From: Paracholeplasma morum
GTDB taxonomy: Bacteria; Bacillota_I; Bacilli_A; Acholeplasmatales; UBA5453
Length of the DNA: 64,000 nt
Assembly: GCF_016907055.1 (NCBI RefSeq)
Contig: NZ_JAFBBG010000003.1
Location: 62,001 to 126,000 of the forward strand
Direction of reading: 5' to 3'
Of this stretch, positions 13,883 to 22,520 are shown piece after piece. The notes beneath the pieces are model-generated. The model was given only the letters and a program-made list of their open reading frames with translations. It was not told where the DNA came from and did not search any database. The position numbers were made by a program, and so were the translations under genes. Each line of letters begins with the position of its first letter. Within the stretch, counting starts at the first letter, position 1.

Positions 13883-16060
13883 ATGGATCAATTATTAGTC
13901 AAAGAAATAAGCAACACGTTAAGTGTTAAAGAAACTCAAGTAGAATCAGTATTAAAACTCTTAGATGAAGGAAACACAATCCCATTCATTGCCCGTTACC
14001 GTAAAGAAGTAACCGGTGGATTAGATGAAGAACAAATCAACGAGATTCATAAATCCTGGGAATATGGTGTTAACTTATTAAAGCGCAAAGATGATGTCAT
14101 TCGTTTGATCGAAGAAAAAGGAATGATGACTGAAGACTTAAGAAACCAAATCTTAAGTTCAACTAAACTAGTTGAGGTTGAAGATTTATATAGACCATTC
14201 AAAGAAAAGAAAAAGACCAAGGCAACCGAAGCGATTGCAAAAGGCCTAGAACCTCTTGCAAAACTCATTTTAAGCATGCCTTCTAGCATTGATATCGAAT
14301 CAGAAGCAAAAGCCTTTATAACCGAAGAAGTGCCTACTGTATTAGATGCCTTAACAGGGGCTAAATACATTATTGCAGAACAAATCAGCGATAATGCAGA
14401 TTATCGTAAAGCTTTGCGTGTTGAAATGGAAGTAGACGGTTTAATCGTCGCCAAAGCAAAGAAGAATGCAGAAGCGTTAGACGAAAAAGGAACATACACA
14501 ATGTACTATGATCATGTCGAAAAAGTTTCGAAATCGGTACCACATCGTATCCTTGCAATGAACCGCGCAGAAGACGAAAAAATTATTACGATTTCTATTG
14601 ACAGTAACATAGAAGCAATGTTAAAATATCTCGGTTCTAAAATTATAACCAATCCAAACTCCCCAGTTGTCTATCTGATTAATGAAGCAATTGAGGATGC
14701 ATTAAAGCGATTGATTTATCCAAGTTTAGAGCGCGAAATTAGATCAGACTTAACCAGTAAGGCAGAAGATCAAGCGATTGAAGTCTTCGCATTAAACTTA
14801 AGAAACCTCCTATTACAAAGACCTATGAAAGATAAGGTTGTACTAGGAATAGACCCAGCTTATCGTACAGGATGTAAATTATGTGTGGTAAATGAGCAAG
14901 GAACCGTTCTTCAAAAAGGCGTTATCTACCCTCACGAGAAGTATAAAGGTGAGAAAGAAGCCATTGAACGTCTCCCTCTATCTGAAAAGATTGTTAAACA
15001 GTTTATTGCAAAACACCAAGTAGACATCATTGCCATTGGTAATGGTACTGCCTCTAGAGAAACTGAAGCCTTCGTTGCTGAATTGCTTAGAAAAAATGAC
15101 TTAACCACAAAGTATGTCATTGTTTCTGAAGCTGGAGCCTCTGTATACTCTGCAAGTGAACTTGCTAGAGAAGAGTTCCCAGATTATTCAGTTGAAGAAA
15201 GAAGCGCAGCCTCTATTGCAAGACGTCTTCAAGACCCATTATCAGAACTTGTTAAGATTGACCCTAAATCAATCGGTGTTGGTCAATATCAACACGATGT
15301 ATCACAAAAGAAATTATCTGAATCGCTAGATTTTATTGTAAGTAATGCAGTTAACCAAGTTGGTGTTAACATTAACACTGCCTCAAAAGCACTACTAACA
15401 TACGTATCTGGATTAAATAAGACGGTATCTGAAAATATCGTTAAATACCGTGATGAAAATGGTGCGTTTAAAAACCGTAACCAAATCAAAAAAGTCCCAC
15501 GTTTAGGGGACAAAGCGTTTGAACAATCGGTGGGGTTCTTACGCATCGTAGGTGGAAATGAAGCACTGGATATGACACCTGTCCATCCAGAATCCTATGA
15601 ACCTGCGAAAAAAATCATGTCTATGTATGGCATTACATCTGACTTATTTGGTAAACCTGAATTGAAGGCAATTATCGATAAGATCAACCGTAATGAACTT
15701 CAAAAAACACTAGGCATTGATTCATACACCTTAGCTGACATTCTCGATGCATTTATTGCCCCTCTAAGAGACCCAAGAGACCAATTTGACGCTCCAGTAT
15801 TAAGAAATGATATCCTTCATTTAGAAGACTTAAAACCTGGAATGATGTTAGAAGGTACTGTAAGAAACGTAGTTGATTTCGGTGCTTTCGTAGATTGTGG
15901 TTTAAAAGAAGATGGTTTAGTCCATATTTCAAAATTATCCAAGGGCTTTGTCAAGCATCCAAAAGATGTGGTCGCCGTTGGTGATATCGTAAAAGTATGG
16001 GTATTAAGTGTAGATGAAAAACGAGGTAAAGTCTCTCTCTCTATGATCGAGCCTCGTTAA
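13883..16060 (+). CDS. tex: Tex-family transcription accessory / S1 RNA-binding protein
   Basis: Cytoplasmic nucleic-acid-binding protein of the Tex/YdcI family, about 725 residues. Visible: N-terminal Tex helical region (IPFIARYRKEVTGGLDEEQI), a YqgF-like RNase H fold (VLGIDPAYRTGCKL), a helix-hairpin-helix segment (VNINTASKALLTYVSGL) and a C-terminal S1 domain (GTVRNVVDFGAFVDCGLKED). ATG 13883 follows AAGGTGG; a GTG nine bases upstream lies inside that ribosome site. Followed by a strong terminator. Confidence 0.95.
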   Translation: MDQLLVKEISNTLSVKETQVESVLKLLDEGNTIPFIARYRKEVTGGLDEEQINEIHKSWEYGVNLLKRKDDVIRLIEEKGMMTEDLRNQILSSTKLVEVEDLYRPFKEKKKTKATEAIAKGLEPLAKLILSMPSSIDIESEAKAFITEEVPTVLDALTGAKYIIAEQISDNADYRKALRVEMEVDGLIVAKAKKNAEALDEKGTYTMYYDHVEKVSKSVPHRILAMNRAEDEKIITISIDSNIEAMLKYLGSKIITNPNSPVVYLINEAIEDALKRLIYPSLEREIRSDLTSKAEDQAIEVFALNLRNLLLQRPMKDKVVLGIDPAYRTGCKLCVVNEQGTVLQKGVIYPHEKYKGEKEAIERLPLSEKIVKQFIAKHQVDIIAIGNGTASRETEAFVAELLRKNDLTTKYVIVSEAGASVYSASELAREEFPDYSVEERSAASIARRLQDPLSELVKIDPKSIGVGQYQHDVSQKKLSESLDFIVSNAVNQVGVNINTASKALLTYVSGLNKTVSENIVKYRDENGAFKNRNQIKKVPRLGDKAFEQSVGFLRIVGGNEALDMTPVHPESYEPAKKIMSMYGITSDLFGKPELKAIIDKINRNELQKTLGIDSYTLADILDAFIAPLRDPRDQFDAPVLRNDILHLEDLKPGMMLEGTVRNVVDFGAFVDCGLKEDGLVHISKLSKGFVKHPKDVVAVGDIVKVWVLSVDEKRGKVSLSMIEPR

Positions 16061-16080
16061 TATAAAATTTTATTAATGTA

Positions 16081-16115
16081 AAAAAAGCACAACTCTCTCT
16101 CCTGTGCTTTTTTTA
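16081..16115 (+). terminator. Intrinsic terminator after tex
   Basis: AAAAAAGCACA pairs with TGTGCTTTTTT around an 11-base loop, ending in a T-run. Confidence 0.9.
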
Positions 16116-16158
16116 TTTTTATAAAACATCAATTTTCTGAATTTGTATTCGAAATAAG

Positions 16159-16187
16159 TTGACACTTATGCCAAAATAGGTTATCAT
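16159..16187 (+). promoter_or_regulatory. Promoter of the tRNA pair
   Basis: TTGACA (16159-16164), 17 bases, TATCAT (16182-16187), 15 bases before the mature tRNA-Ser 5' end. Confidence 0.75.
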
Positions 16188-16201
16188 ATAATAGCGCATT
16201 T

Positions 16202-16294
16202 GGAGTAGTACTCAAGAGGCTGAAGAGGCGCCCCTGCTAAGGGTGTAGGTCGGTGAAAACCGGCGCGAGGGTTCAAATCCCTCCTGCTCCGCCA
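16202..16294 (+). tRNA. tRNA-Ser(GCT)
   Basis: Class II tRNA of 93 bases with long variable arm. Acceptor GGAGTAG pairs with CTGCTCC, discriminator G, CCA encoded. Anticodon loop CTGCTAA gives anticodon GCT, which reads AGC/AGT. T-loop TTCAAAT is intact. Confidence 0.97.
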
Positions 16295-16316
16295 CTTGCG
16301 CTTTCACAATTAAACT

Positions 16317-16392
16317 GGCCCGTTGGAGAAACGGTTAACTCACATGCCTTTCACGCATGCATTCACGGGTTCGAATCCCGTACGGGTCACCA
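16317..16392 (+). tRNA. tRNA-Glu(TTC)
   Basis: 76-base cloverleaf: acceptor GGCCCGT with ACGGGTC, T-arm CGGGTTCGAATCCCG, anticodon loop CTTTCAC giving TTC, encoded CCA. Its last 13 bases recur at 21902-21914, so this gene may be the attachment site of the following island. Confidence 0.96.
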
Positions 16393-16403
16393 ATGTTTTC
16401 AGT

Positions 16404-16437
16404 GTCCTCATTTCATAGAGAAATGGGGACTTTTTTT
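16404..16437 (+). terminator. Terminator of the tRNA pair
   Basis: GTCCTCATTTC pairs with GAAATGGGGAC (one G-U) around a five-base loop, followed by T7. Confidence 0.9.
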
Positions 16438-16684
16438 GTCTTCACAAAACCATTACTGAATTTGAAATTAATGTGTCTTGGCTAATGAAATATCGTGTGT
16501 TTGAGAGTGCTGAAAAGCAGCAAATCACCTCAACAATTCTGATTTAGAGTGTCAACAATAGTTTTTGCAGAACTTACGACATCAAAGCAAAATTACTACC
16601 TGGAAAAGGAAGTTAATATAAAGTCTCAAAAATATGTTTTTTTATGTCAATGATCAGTATTTTATAAGATTCAAAATTTATTTC

Positions 16685-16713
16685 TTTACATTCTAGCTTG
16701 TTTCGTGTACAAT
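16685..16713 (+). promoter_or_regulatory. Promoter of the MMPL/TetR operon, with possible operator
   Basis: TTTACA (16685-16690), 17 bases, TACAAT (16708-16713). Just downstream, TAGTG ... CACTA (16717-16734) form an inverted repeat where a repressor could block transcription; the TetR protein encoded at 19551 is the obvious candidate. Between the tRNA terminator and this promoter (16438-16684) I see nothing else. Confidence 0.65.
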
Positions 16714-16748
16714 ATGATAGTGAGCACTAACACTAAAAGGAGAATATT

Positions 16749-18167
16749 ATGAAAAAACTAACAACACTCATCATGAAATACCCAGTAAAGACACTTATAT
16801 TTACATTTGTTATAATGATTGGGTTAATTATTGGTGTGACCCAAATTGAATTAAAAACAGGAAATGATACATTAATCTCTGATAACACAGATATTTATCA
16901 AGATAATGAAGCTTATCAAAATGAATTCGGTAAAGATCCAATCGTTTTGATTTTTGATCAAGAAACACTATTTGAGTCATCATCATTATTTTTGATGAAT
17001 GATATCCAACAAAATATTGAAAATCTAGAAGGCATTTTTGCTATTAACAGCCCAGTCACAATTATCAATCAAATAAGTATATCACTTTACAACCAAACTG
17101 AAAATGGACTGAATCAAATGTCTTTAGGATTAAATGCACTATCGTTACAACTTGATCAACTTTCAACTCAGATGGTATCTGGGAATCCCTCGGAATTACC
17201 TGATCTAGAAGCACTATCAACAAATTTAGGCCAAATGATTACTGCACAAGATCAACTCAACACAGGGTTGGTCAATATGTTCAGTATATTAGACTTATTA
17301 AATTTAGCAGTAGTCGACTTAAAAATGGATCTAAACACTCTAAAGACGCAGATTGAAGCAGATCCAACAATGACAGAAGAACTAGAACTTACTGAATTAA
17401 CGATTTTGCAAACAGAAACCATTAACCAAAGTATTTCACAATTATTATTACAAGAAGATATGACATCAATCCCTGCACAAACCAGTCTAGCTATAAGTCA
17501 ATTGATGGTTACCCTATTTGATCTATCAGGCATATTAAATACACAACTCGAATCTATCCAAACATTATCCCAAGCATTACATACAATGAGCGTCAATTTA
17601 GGAAATATGGGTACAAATTTAGCTCAAATACATACTCATTTCAATGCATTTGAACCTGGATTTCCAAGTTCTCCAGAAACGCTTCATATGATGATTTATG
17701 GTGAATCAAGTGAAGTCAAACAAATGTTTAGTAGTTTTATCGTAAATGAAGAGCAACTACGTATGGTCATTGTCTTAAATGGTAACGTCACTGACCAACA
17801 AATTGATGCTATCTATGAAACAATAATCAATCGACTAGAACTAGAGGGTAGTGAAGATAAAGTCTTAGTTTCAGGAAAGCCAATTTTAGACCGCTCAATC
17901 AAATCTTCTATGATGGAGAGCATGCAATATATGATGATATCTGCTGTAGTCATTATGATTTTGATATTACTACTGATTTATAAAGTTCGCATGAGACTTT
18001 TACCGATTGTTATGATTTTATTCGCAGTTGTTGCAACCGTTGGTATGATGGGATGGTTATCCATTGGATTAACTATGGTATCTATGGCAGTATTTCCTGT
18101 TCTCATCGGATTGGGAATAGATTATTTTATACAGTTTCAAACACGATATGAAGAGGAAAGAGGTTAA
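16749..18167 (+). CDS. MMPL/RND-family transporter, N-terminal part (interrupted by in-frame TAA)
   Basis: 472 residues: a transmembrane helix (about 14-34), a large extracytoplasmic domain rich in Gln/Leu helical sequence (about 35-380), then three membrane helices from about 390 on, ending FQTRYEEERG. This is the first part of an MMPL-type exporter of lipids or drugs. Translation stops at TAA 18165-18167 in the cytoplasmic loop after TM4, but the same frame continues at 18171 with the rest of the protein. Start ATG 16749 with AGGAG upstream. Either a recent nonsense mutation or a naturally split transporter. Confidence 0.8.
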   Translation: MKKLTTLIMKYPVKTLIFTFVIMIGLIIGVTQIELKTGNDTLISDNTDIYQDNEAYQNEFGKDPIVLIFDQETLFESSSLFLMNDIQQNIENLEGIFAINSPVTIINQISISLYNQTENGLNQMSLGLNALSLQLDQLSTQMVSGNPSELPDLEALSTNLGQMITAQDQLNTGLVNMFSILDLLNLAVVDLKMDLNTLKTQIEADPTMTEELELTELTILQTETINQSISQLLLQEDMTSIPAQTSLAISQLMVTLFDLSGILNTQLESIQTLSQALHTMSVNLGNMGTNLAQIHTHFNAFEPGFPSSPETLHMMIYGESSEVKQMFSSFIVNEEQLRMVIVLNGNVTDQQIDAIYETIINRLELEGSEDKVLVSGKPILDRSIKSSMMESMQYMMISAVVIMILILLLIYKVRMRLLPIVMILFAVVATVGMMGWLSIGLTMVSMAVFPVLIGLGIDYFIQFQTRYEEERG

Positions 18168-18170
18168 GAC

Positions 18171-19514
18171 ATGAAACACGATAAAGCATTATTCATGACC
18201 ATAAAAAAAATGGTCCCAGCAGTTTTAATTGCAATGATCTCAACTGGACTAGGACTGTTAAGTCTATATCGATCTAAAGTACCAATGATTAATGATTTCG
18301 GTGCAATGCTAACCTTAGGTATTGTAATAGCATTTATGATTGGAATCTTCATTTTTATACCGTTTTTATATATTAGAGATAAACACTTTCCTAAAGAAGA
18401 AAAACTAAAAATGTCAAAAAAGGTAAAGCCGAATTTATTCATTTCAAATTTTGTAGGGGGAGTATTAAAGTTTAAATTTGTTATTTTAAGCTTAGCAATC
18501 GTTCTAGCAATTGTTGGTATTTATGTTGATCAAAGTGCAGAAGCAGAAACCAACCTTGAAAACTTTATGCCTCAAGACAGTGAAGCTTTAGCCGACATTA
18601 AAACTCTAAGAAATATAATTGGCTCAACAGAGCAAATCGCTATTATCATAGAAGACACATATATTTTATCTTTAGAAAACCTTGAATCTATTAGAGATGT
18701 TGAAAATCTATTGATAACTAAATATGAGGAAAATATTATTGAAACATCATCTTTGTTAAGTCTACTTGAAATGATGGGTTTAGGAAATCTTGAAATGATT
18801 AATGAGACAACGTTACAAGGAATGCCTATAGACCAGAGAAAGTTATTCATTAATGAGTCTTATACAAAGACAGTGATTAATGTTTCAATTGTAGAGATGA
18901 GTGATGAGCAATTCAGTAGTTTTATTAATAATCTAGAAAAAGATATCAATCTTATCAATAAAGATTCAAAGATATCAATTACTGGACAATCTGTGATTGA
19001 TATCGAAATGATGAATGCATTAACAACAGGACGATATGAAATCACAATGATTGGGTTAGTACTTATATTTATCAGTTTATTAGTCATTTACAGATCTTTT
19101 TATAGAGCAATTCTCCCCATTATTCCAATTGTTATTATTGTTGGATGGAGTGGAGGTATCATGGCATTGTTTGGTATTAGCTACACACCCTTAACTGCAA
19201 CATTAGGAGCATTAATAATGGGGATAGGTACCGAGTTCACCATATTGATTTCAGAACGATTTGAAGAAGAAAAATTGAAGACTGATAATCGACAAGAAGC
19301 AATCAAAAACACTTTTTCAAGAATGGCAAACCCTATACTTGTATCTGCTTTAACAACCATGGGCGGGTTTAGCGCACTTATCTTTTCAGACTTCGTGATT
19401 TTATCTAATTTTGGTATAATGACATTAGTCAATTTATCATTAGCATTGCTATCAACAATTGTAGTTCTACCTACAATTTTAGCAATTACATTCACTAGGA
19501 AGTTAAGGTATTAA
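18171..19514 (+). CDS. MMPL/RND-family transporter, C-terminal part
   Basis: 447 residues, same frame as the preceding piece and only three bases after its stop. It opens with the two helices that should complete the first six-helix bundle, then a helix, an extracytoplasmic domain (about 120-285) and the final five-helix bundle (GLVLIFISLLVIYRSFY, YTPLTATLGALIMGIGTEFTILI and on). AAAGAGG lies seven bases before ATG 18171, so independent or coupled re-initiation is possible. Together the pieces make about 920 residues, a normal full-length transporter. Confidence 0.8.
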   Translation: MKHDKALFMTIKKMVPAVLIAMISTGLGLLSLYRSKVPMINDFGAMLTLGIVIAFMIGIFIFIPFLYIRDKHFPKEEKLKMSKKVKPNLFISNFVGGVLKFKFVILSLAIVLAIVGIYVDQSAEAETNLENFMPQDSEALADIKTLRNIIGSTEQIAIIIEDTYILSLENLESIRDVENLLITKYEENIIETSSLLSLLEMMGLGNLEMINETTLQGMPIDQRKLFINESYTKTVINVSIVEMSDEQFSSFINNLEKDINLINKDSKISITGQSVIDIEMMNALTTGRYEITMIGLVLIFISLLVIYRSFYRAILPIIPIVIIVGWSGGIMALFGISYTPLTATLGALIMGIGTEFTILISERFEEEKLKTDNRQEAIKNTFSRMANPILVSALTTMGGFSALIFSDFVILSNFGIMTLVNLSLALLSTIVVLPTILAITFTRKLRY

Positions 19515-19550
19515 TACCTGTAACTGCTTCATAAGAAAGATGGTGAGGAT

Positions 19551-20105
19551 TTGAAAGAGAAAAAAGATTTAATTTTAGAAGCTAGTTTAGAAGTGTTTTC
19601 AGAAAAGGGATATAGTTCAGCAACCACTCTAGAGATATCAAAAAGAGCAGGTGTATCTGAAATGACACTATTTCGTCATTTCCAAACGAAAAACAATTTG
19701 TTTTTAAAATCCATTAAGCAAGCTATAGGAGATTCTATCGTTGATGACCTATCAATTGATATCAACAATGATATTAAAGACTTTATAAGATTATTGATAC
19801 ATGAAAAAATGGTCATGATCTCTAAACACACAGGACTGATAAAAATGCTCATTAGAGAAACATTAGCACATACTTTACCTCAAGAATTGGGATTCACAAA
19901 GATGATTTATAATCAAGTGATTCAAAAACTATCACGTTATGTTTCTTATCATCAATTAAATGTGGATTCTATTTCAATAGCAGAGATTGTAGTTGGCTTG
20001 TTACTTAGATATGCAATTATGGAAGAAAAGCCAATGTATCATCTATTAGAAGAGGTTGAGCAAAAAAAATATTTATCTAGTTATTTAAACATTTTAAACA
20101 TCTAA
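19551..20105 (+). CDS. TetR-family transcriptional regulator
   Basis: 184 residues with an N-terminal TetR helix-turn-helix ([19 protein letters not shown], then [16 protein letters not shown]) and a helical ligand-binding C-terminal domain. Start is TTG 19551 after TGGTGAGGA. It lies 36 bases after the transporter and 15 before the next gene, so it is probably one operon and regulates the transporter. Confidence 0.88.
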   Translation: MKEKKDLILEASLEVFSEKGYSSATTLEISKRAGVSEMTLFRHFQTKNNLFLKSIKQAIGDSIVDDLSIDINNDIKDFIRLLIHEKMVMISKHTGLIKMLIRETLAHTLPQELGFTKMIYNQVIQKLSRYVSYHQLNVDSISIAEIVVGLLLRYAIMEEKPMYHLLEEVEQKKYLSSYLNILNI

Positions 20106-20120
20106 AAGGAGATTTATTAA

Positions 20121-20732
20121 ATGATAGTACTTGCGTTTTTGATTATATTGACTATTTTAGCTATGTATGCTGGAAAATTTATTAGAAAGCATAATGTAAA
20201 AATCTATATTGTTGCAGTTATTGTATCGATACTTGCATTTATTTTACAAGACAAAGCTTTCACAACACCCATTATGCAAGGCTTTTTGGGATTAAGTTTC
20301 TTCTACATTGTTATGATTACAGGAGCAATTGATAAGAAACATAAAATCAAAGCTAAATTTATGGGACTTAGAAGAGAATTCTCTATTATAGGATTTATTG
20401 TTATTTCACCACATGCATTAAATTACACACTTCAAGGACTCAATGGAACAAGATCACTAGAGTGGTTTGGATTGATCAGTTTTGTATTGATGATTCCACT
20501 GTTTGTGACATCGTTTTTGAAGATAAGAAAGAAAATGAAACCAAAAACATGGAACCTCATTCAATCTGCAGCATATATTATTTATTTATTGTTATTTATT
20601 CACTTAATTTTAAACTATACCAAAACTATTAATTTAGTGTTATATGTTGCTATTTTCGGGTTTTATTTTGTATTGAAAATCATATACGAGATTAAAAAAA
20701 TCAGAACCAAAAAACACAAACAAGTTTGTTAA
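20121..20732 (+). CDS. Haem-type ferric reductase-like membrane protein (MsrQ/YedZ-like)
   Basis: 203 residues with about six transmembrane helices. The pattern RREFSIIGFIVISPHALNY and the later YIIYLLLFIHLILNY gives two histidines in adjacent helices, as in the b-haem ferric reductase-like transmembrane family (MsrQ/YedZ). It would carry electrons across the membrane to an unknown acceptor. The MsrP partner is not present nearby. Last gene of the TetR operon; ribosome site AAAAGGAG. Family assignment is moderate. Confidence 0.6.
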   Translation: MIVLAFLIILTILAMYAGKFIRKHNVKIYIVAVIVSILAFILQDKAFTTPIMQGFLGLSFFYIVMITGAIDKKHKIKAKFMGLRREFSIIGFIVISPHALNYTLQGLNGTRSLEWFGLISFVLMIPLFVTSFLKIRKKMKPKTWNLIQSAAYIIYLLLFIHLILNYTKTINLVLYVAIFGFYFVLKIIYEIKKIRTKKHKQVC

Positions 20733-20785
20733 AAACATAGTATTGGATGTGAATCTTGCTTCATGAACCTAATGAAATGGGCTAC

Positions 20786-20813
20786 TTGATAATCATCTAA
20801 AATGAGTTATAAT
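20786..20813 (+). promoter_or_regulatory. Promoter of the decayed DsrE gene
   Basis: TTGATA (20786-20791), 16 bases, TATAAT (20808-20813), followed by AGGAGG at 20825-20830. Promoter and ribosome site look intact although the gene behind them is damaged. Confidence 0.7.
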
Positions 20814-20834
20814 GGAAAGTAAACAGGAGGTAGT

Positions 20835-21191
20835 ATACTTATTAATTATTTATTTATTGTAAACGAATAACCATATGGTAACGAAAAGCCTTATAATGCT
20901 TTAAGATTAGCAATGACTCTACAAAAAGAACAAAACGCTATAGTCAATATGTTTTTTATGGGTGACAGTGTTGTTTGTGCAATGAAAAACCAAAAAACTC
21001 CAGATGGATATTATAATATTGAACGAATGGTTAAAGCTGTTTCAAGAAAAAATGGTGGAGTTTTCTTATACGGAACATGCTTAGATGCTAGAGGCATTCC
21101 AGATGAACTCATCATTGATACGACAAAGAGAAGTACAATGTCTGAACTAGCTGAATTGACAGAAAAAGCAGGAAAAATTTTGGTGTTTTAA
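20835..21191 (+). pseudogene. DsrE/DsrF-like sulfur-relay family gene, start lost and one nonsense codon
   Basis: From ATG 20913 the frame encodes 92 residues of a DsrE-like protein (NMFFMGDSVVCAMKNQKTP, GGVFLYGTCLDARGIPD). The same frame upstream reads VNE-stop-PYGNEKPYNALRLA, which is the usual N-terminus, broken by TAA at 20868-20870. The codon ideally spaced after AGGAGG is ATA (20835), apparently a mutated ATG. So two lesions hit the 5' end. An internal restart at 20913 lacks a ribosome site. Functional only if it is expressed as a truncated form. Confidence 0.7.
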
Positions 21192-21298
21192 AATAAAAAG
21201 GGGAGCATTTTATATTTCTAGATTGTAAATAGTATATGAATTTAATAAGTAAAACACTTTAGAACGACATGCAAGAAAACATATATACACAACTCAAA

Positions 21299-21348
21299 CG
21301 TAATACATTGTATTGCGTTTTTTGTTTATGTGTAGTACAATGTAATAC
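21299..21348 (+). promoter_or_regulatory. Promoter and paired operators of the toxin-antitoxin operon
   Basis: TTGCGT (21313-21318), 17 bases, TACAAT (21336-21341). An imperfect palindrome CGTAATACA-T-TGTATTGCG (21299-21317) covers the -35, and TACAATGTA (21336-21344), the reverse complement of its core TACATTGTA, covers the -10. Two matching boxes over one promoter fit autoregulation by the antitoxin. Confidence 0.65.
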
Positions 21349-21363
21349 AAAGGGGTTGATTGT

Positions 21364-21585
21364 ATGTCTATATCCATTAGAATGAACGATATAGAATTAG
21401 AACTTATAAAAAAATATGCTGAACTTAATGGATCAACGGTTTCAGAAGTTATGCGAAAAGCAATCTTAGAAAAAATCGAAGACGAGTTCGATATTTTTCT
21501 ATACGAAAAAGCGTATAAAGCATATGAACAAAATTCTAGAACATACACCATAGAAGAAGCGAAGTCTTTACTAGGTATCAAATGA
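21364..21585 (+). CDS. RelB-type antitoxin (ribbon-helix-helix)
   Basis: 73 residues. The N-terminus MSISIRMNDIELELIKKYA with STVSEVMRKAIL is a ribbon-helix-helix DNA-binding fold, and the acidic C-terminal half with TIEEAKSLLGI is the usual toxin-wrapping tail. AGGGG lies 8 bases upstream. Overlaps the toxin by four bases (ATGA), the standard arrangement for such pairs. It likely represses its own promoter at the paired boxes upstream. Confidence 0.85.
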   Translation: MSISIRMNDIELELIKKYAELNGSTVSEVMRKAILEKIEDEFDIFLYEKAYKAYEQNSRTYTIEEAKSLLGIK

Positions 21586-21848
21586 TGTATCGGGTTGAGT
21601 TAAGTGAAAATGCTCTAAAGACCTTTAAAAAAATGGACAAGCAAATAGCAACGATGATTTTTGCATGGATATCTAAAAATTTGGAAGGTTGTAAAAATCC
21701 AAGAATTCATGGAAAAGGGTTGGCTGCTGACAAAAAAGGTATCTGGAGATACAGAGTTGGAGACTATAGACTACTTGCTCATATTTTTGATGATCGATTA
21801 ATCATATTGGTCGTTGATGCAGGTCATCGGAGAGACATTTATAAGTAA
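21582..21848 (+). CDS. RelE/ParE-family toxin
   Basis: 88 residues with the RelE-type pattern MYRVELSENALKTFKKMDK, GIWRYRVGDYRLLAHI and the C-terminal VVDAGHRRDIYK. RelE-like toxins cut mRNA at the ribosome; ParE-like ones target gyrase. The conserved arginines (WRYRVGDYRL, GHRRDIY) favour the RelE branch. Translationally coupled to the antitoxin. The pair sits at the right end of the presumed island, where such modules can stabilise acquired DNA. Confidence 0.85.
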   Translation: MMYRVELSENALKTFKKMDKQIATMIFAWISKNLEGCKNPRIHGKGLAADKKGIWRYRVGDYRLLAHIFDDRLIILVVDAGHRRDIYK

Positions 21849-21901
21849 ATTAGACAGTTTAACTAAGAATAAATTAAAAAATCGGGAAAATTCGTGAACC
21901 A

Positions 21902-21914
21902 GTACGGGTCACCA
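21902..21914 (+). repeat. 13-bp duplicate of the tRNA-Glu 3' end (possible attachment site)
   Basis: GTACGGGTCACCA is identical to the last 13 bases of tRNA-Glu (16380-16392); weaker similarity reaches back to the T-loop TTCG. The two copies are 5,522 bases apart and in the same orientation, as expected for a tRNA-targeted integration. No integrase is present between them. A degraded second tRNA-Glu gene is the alternative. Confidence 0.6.
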
Positions 21915-21930
21915 TAACTAGCCGAATAGT

Positions 21931-21959
21931 CATTCTCACCCGTGAGAGTGGCTTTTTTT
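21931..21959 (+). terminator. Terminator following the tRNA-end duplicate
   Basis: CATTCTCA pairs with TGAGAGTG around CCCG, followed by GC and T7. Plausibly the original terminator of the tRNA transcript before the island entered. Confidence 0.75.
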
Positions 21960-21999
21960 GTCCTTTAGATCCAATAAAATGAGTATAATTAAGTACGCG

Positions 22000-22330
22000 G
22001 TAAACGTCAAATAACTACACCCTAAGATTAAAAGAACGCAAAGCAGTTTGCACTGTTGGGCGTTTTCGTCACTGTTAGTCCATTCCCGCCATGTCGGCGA
22101 TTGGAGCGTTTTTAGTCATTTTGTAGTGTTTTTGGTATACTTTTGCTGTAGGGTAATAACTCGTCTATGGATTTATGGTTCAGATGATCTAAGACATATT
22201 CTAGGTATTTTGACACTTGTAAGTTATTGATTTTCGCTGTCTGTATAATCGAGAATAATACGGTTGTGTATCTTGCAAGGAAGCATTCATTTTTACCCAT
22301 ACCAACCTCTATTTTGCAAGAAAATACACT
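22000..22330 (-). mobile_element. IS66-family remnant (transposase C-terminus and one end)
   Basis: On the minus strand 22112-22300 encodes KNECFLARYTTVLFSIIQTA and then YLEYVLDHL and IDELLPYSKSIP, which matches the C-terminus of IS66-type transposases (GRKNxLF ... IDELLPW). The rest of the transposase is missing. GTAAACGTCAA at 22000-22010 resembles an IS66 terminal repeat. It lies 86 bases beyond the tRNA-end duplicate. From 22331 to 22460 I see nothing further. Confidence 0.65.
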
Positions 22331-22460
22331 CCTTCGCGCGCGTTACTAGGTCAAAGATGGGGTGAATACTTGTGTTTATTGCAAAGAAGAATCGCGAAAT
22401 TACGAAAAATTATGCAAATGAATGCGCTTCCATTGTTCATATGGGTTTGATAAACTGTAA

Positions 22461-22489
22461 TTGACAAGTGTGTAGATAGGGTTTATCTG
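22461..22489 (+). promoter_or_regulatory. Probable promoter of the ABC importer operon
   Basis: Perfect TTGACA at 22461-22466, 17 bases, weak TATCTG at 22484-22489. A catabolite-response-like box (TGAATGCGCTTCCA, near 22418-22431, two mismatches to the cre consensus) lies just upstream, which would fit control through HprK/HPr/CcpA if those are present. Confidence 0.5.
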
Positions 22490-22520
22490 CATGCTTAGAA
22501 ATAGGAAAAAGGAGAAAAGT

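Noticed and set aside
22048-22230. Plus-strand frame next to the IS66 remnant
   Set aside because: The opposite strand shows a recognisable IS66 transposase C-terminus, so this one is its shadow.
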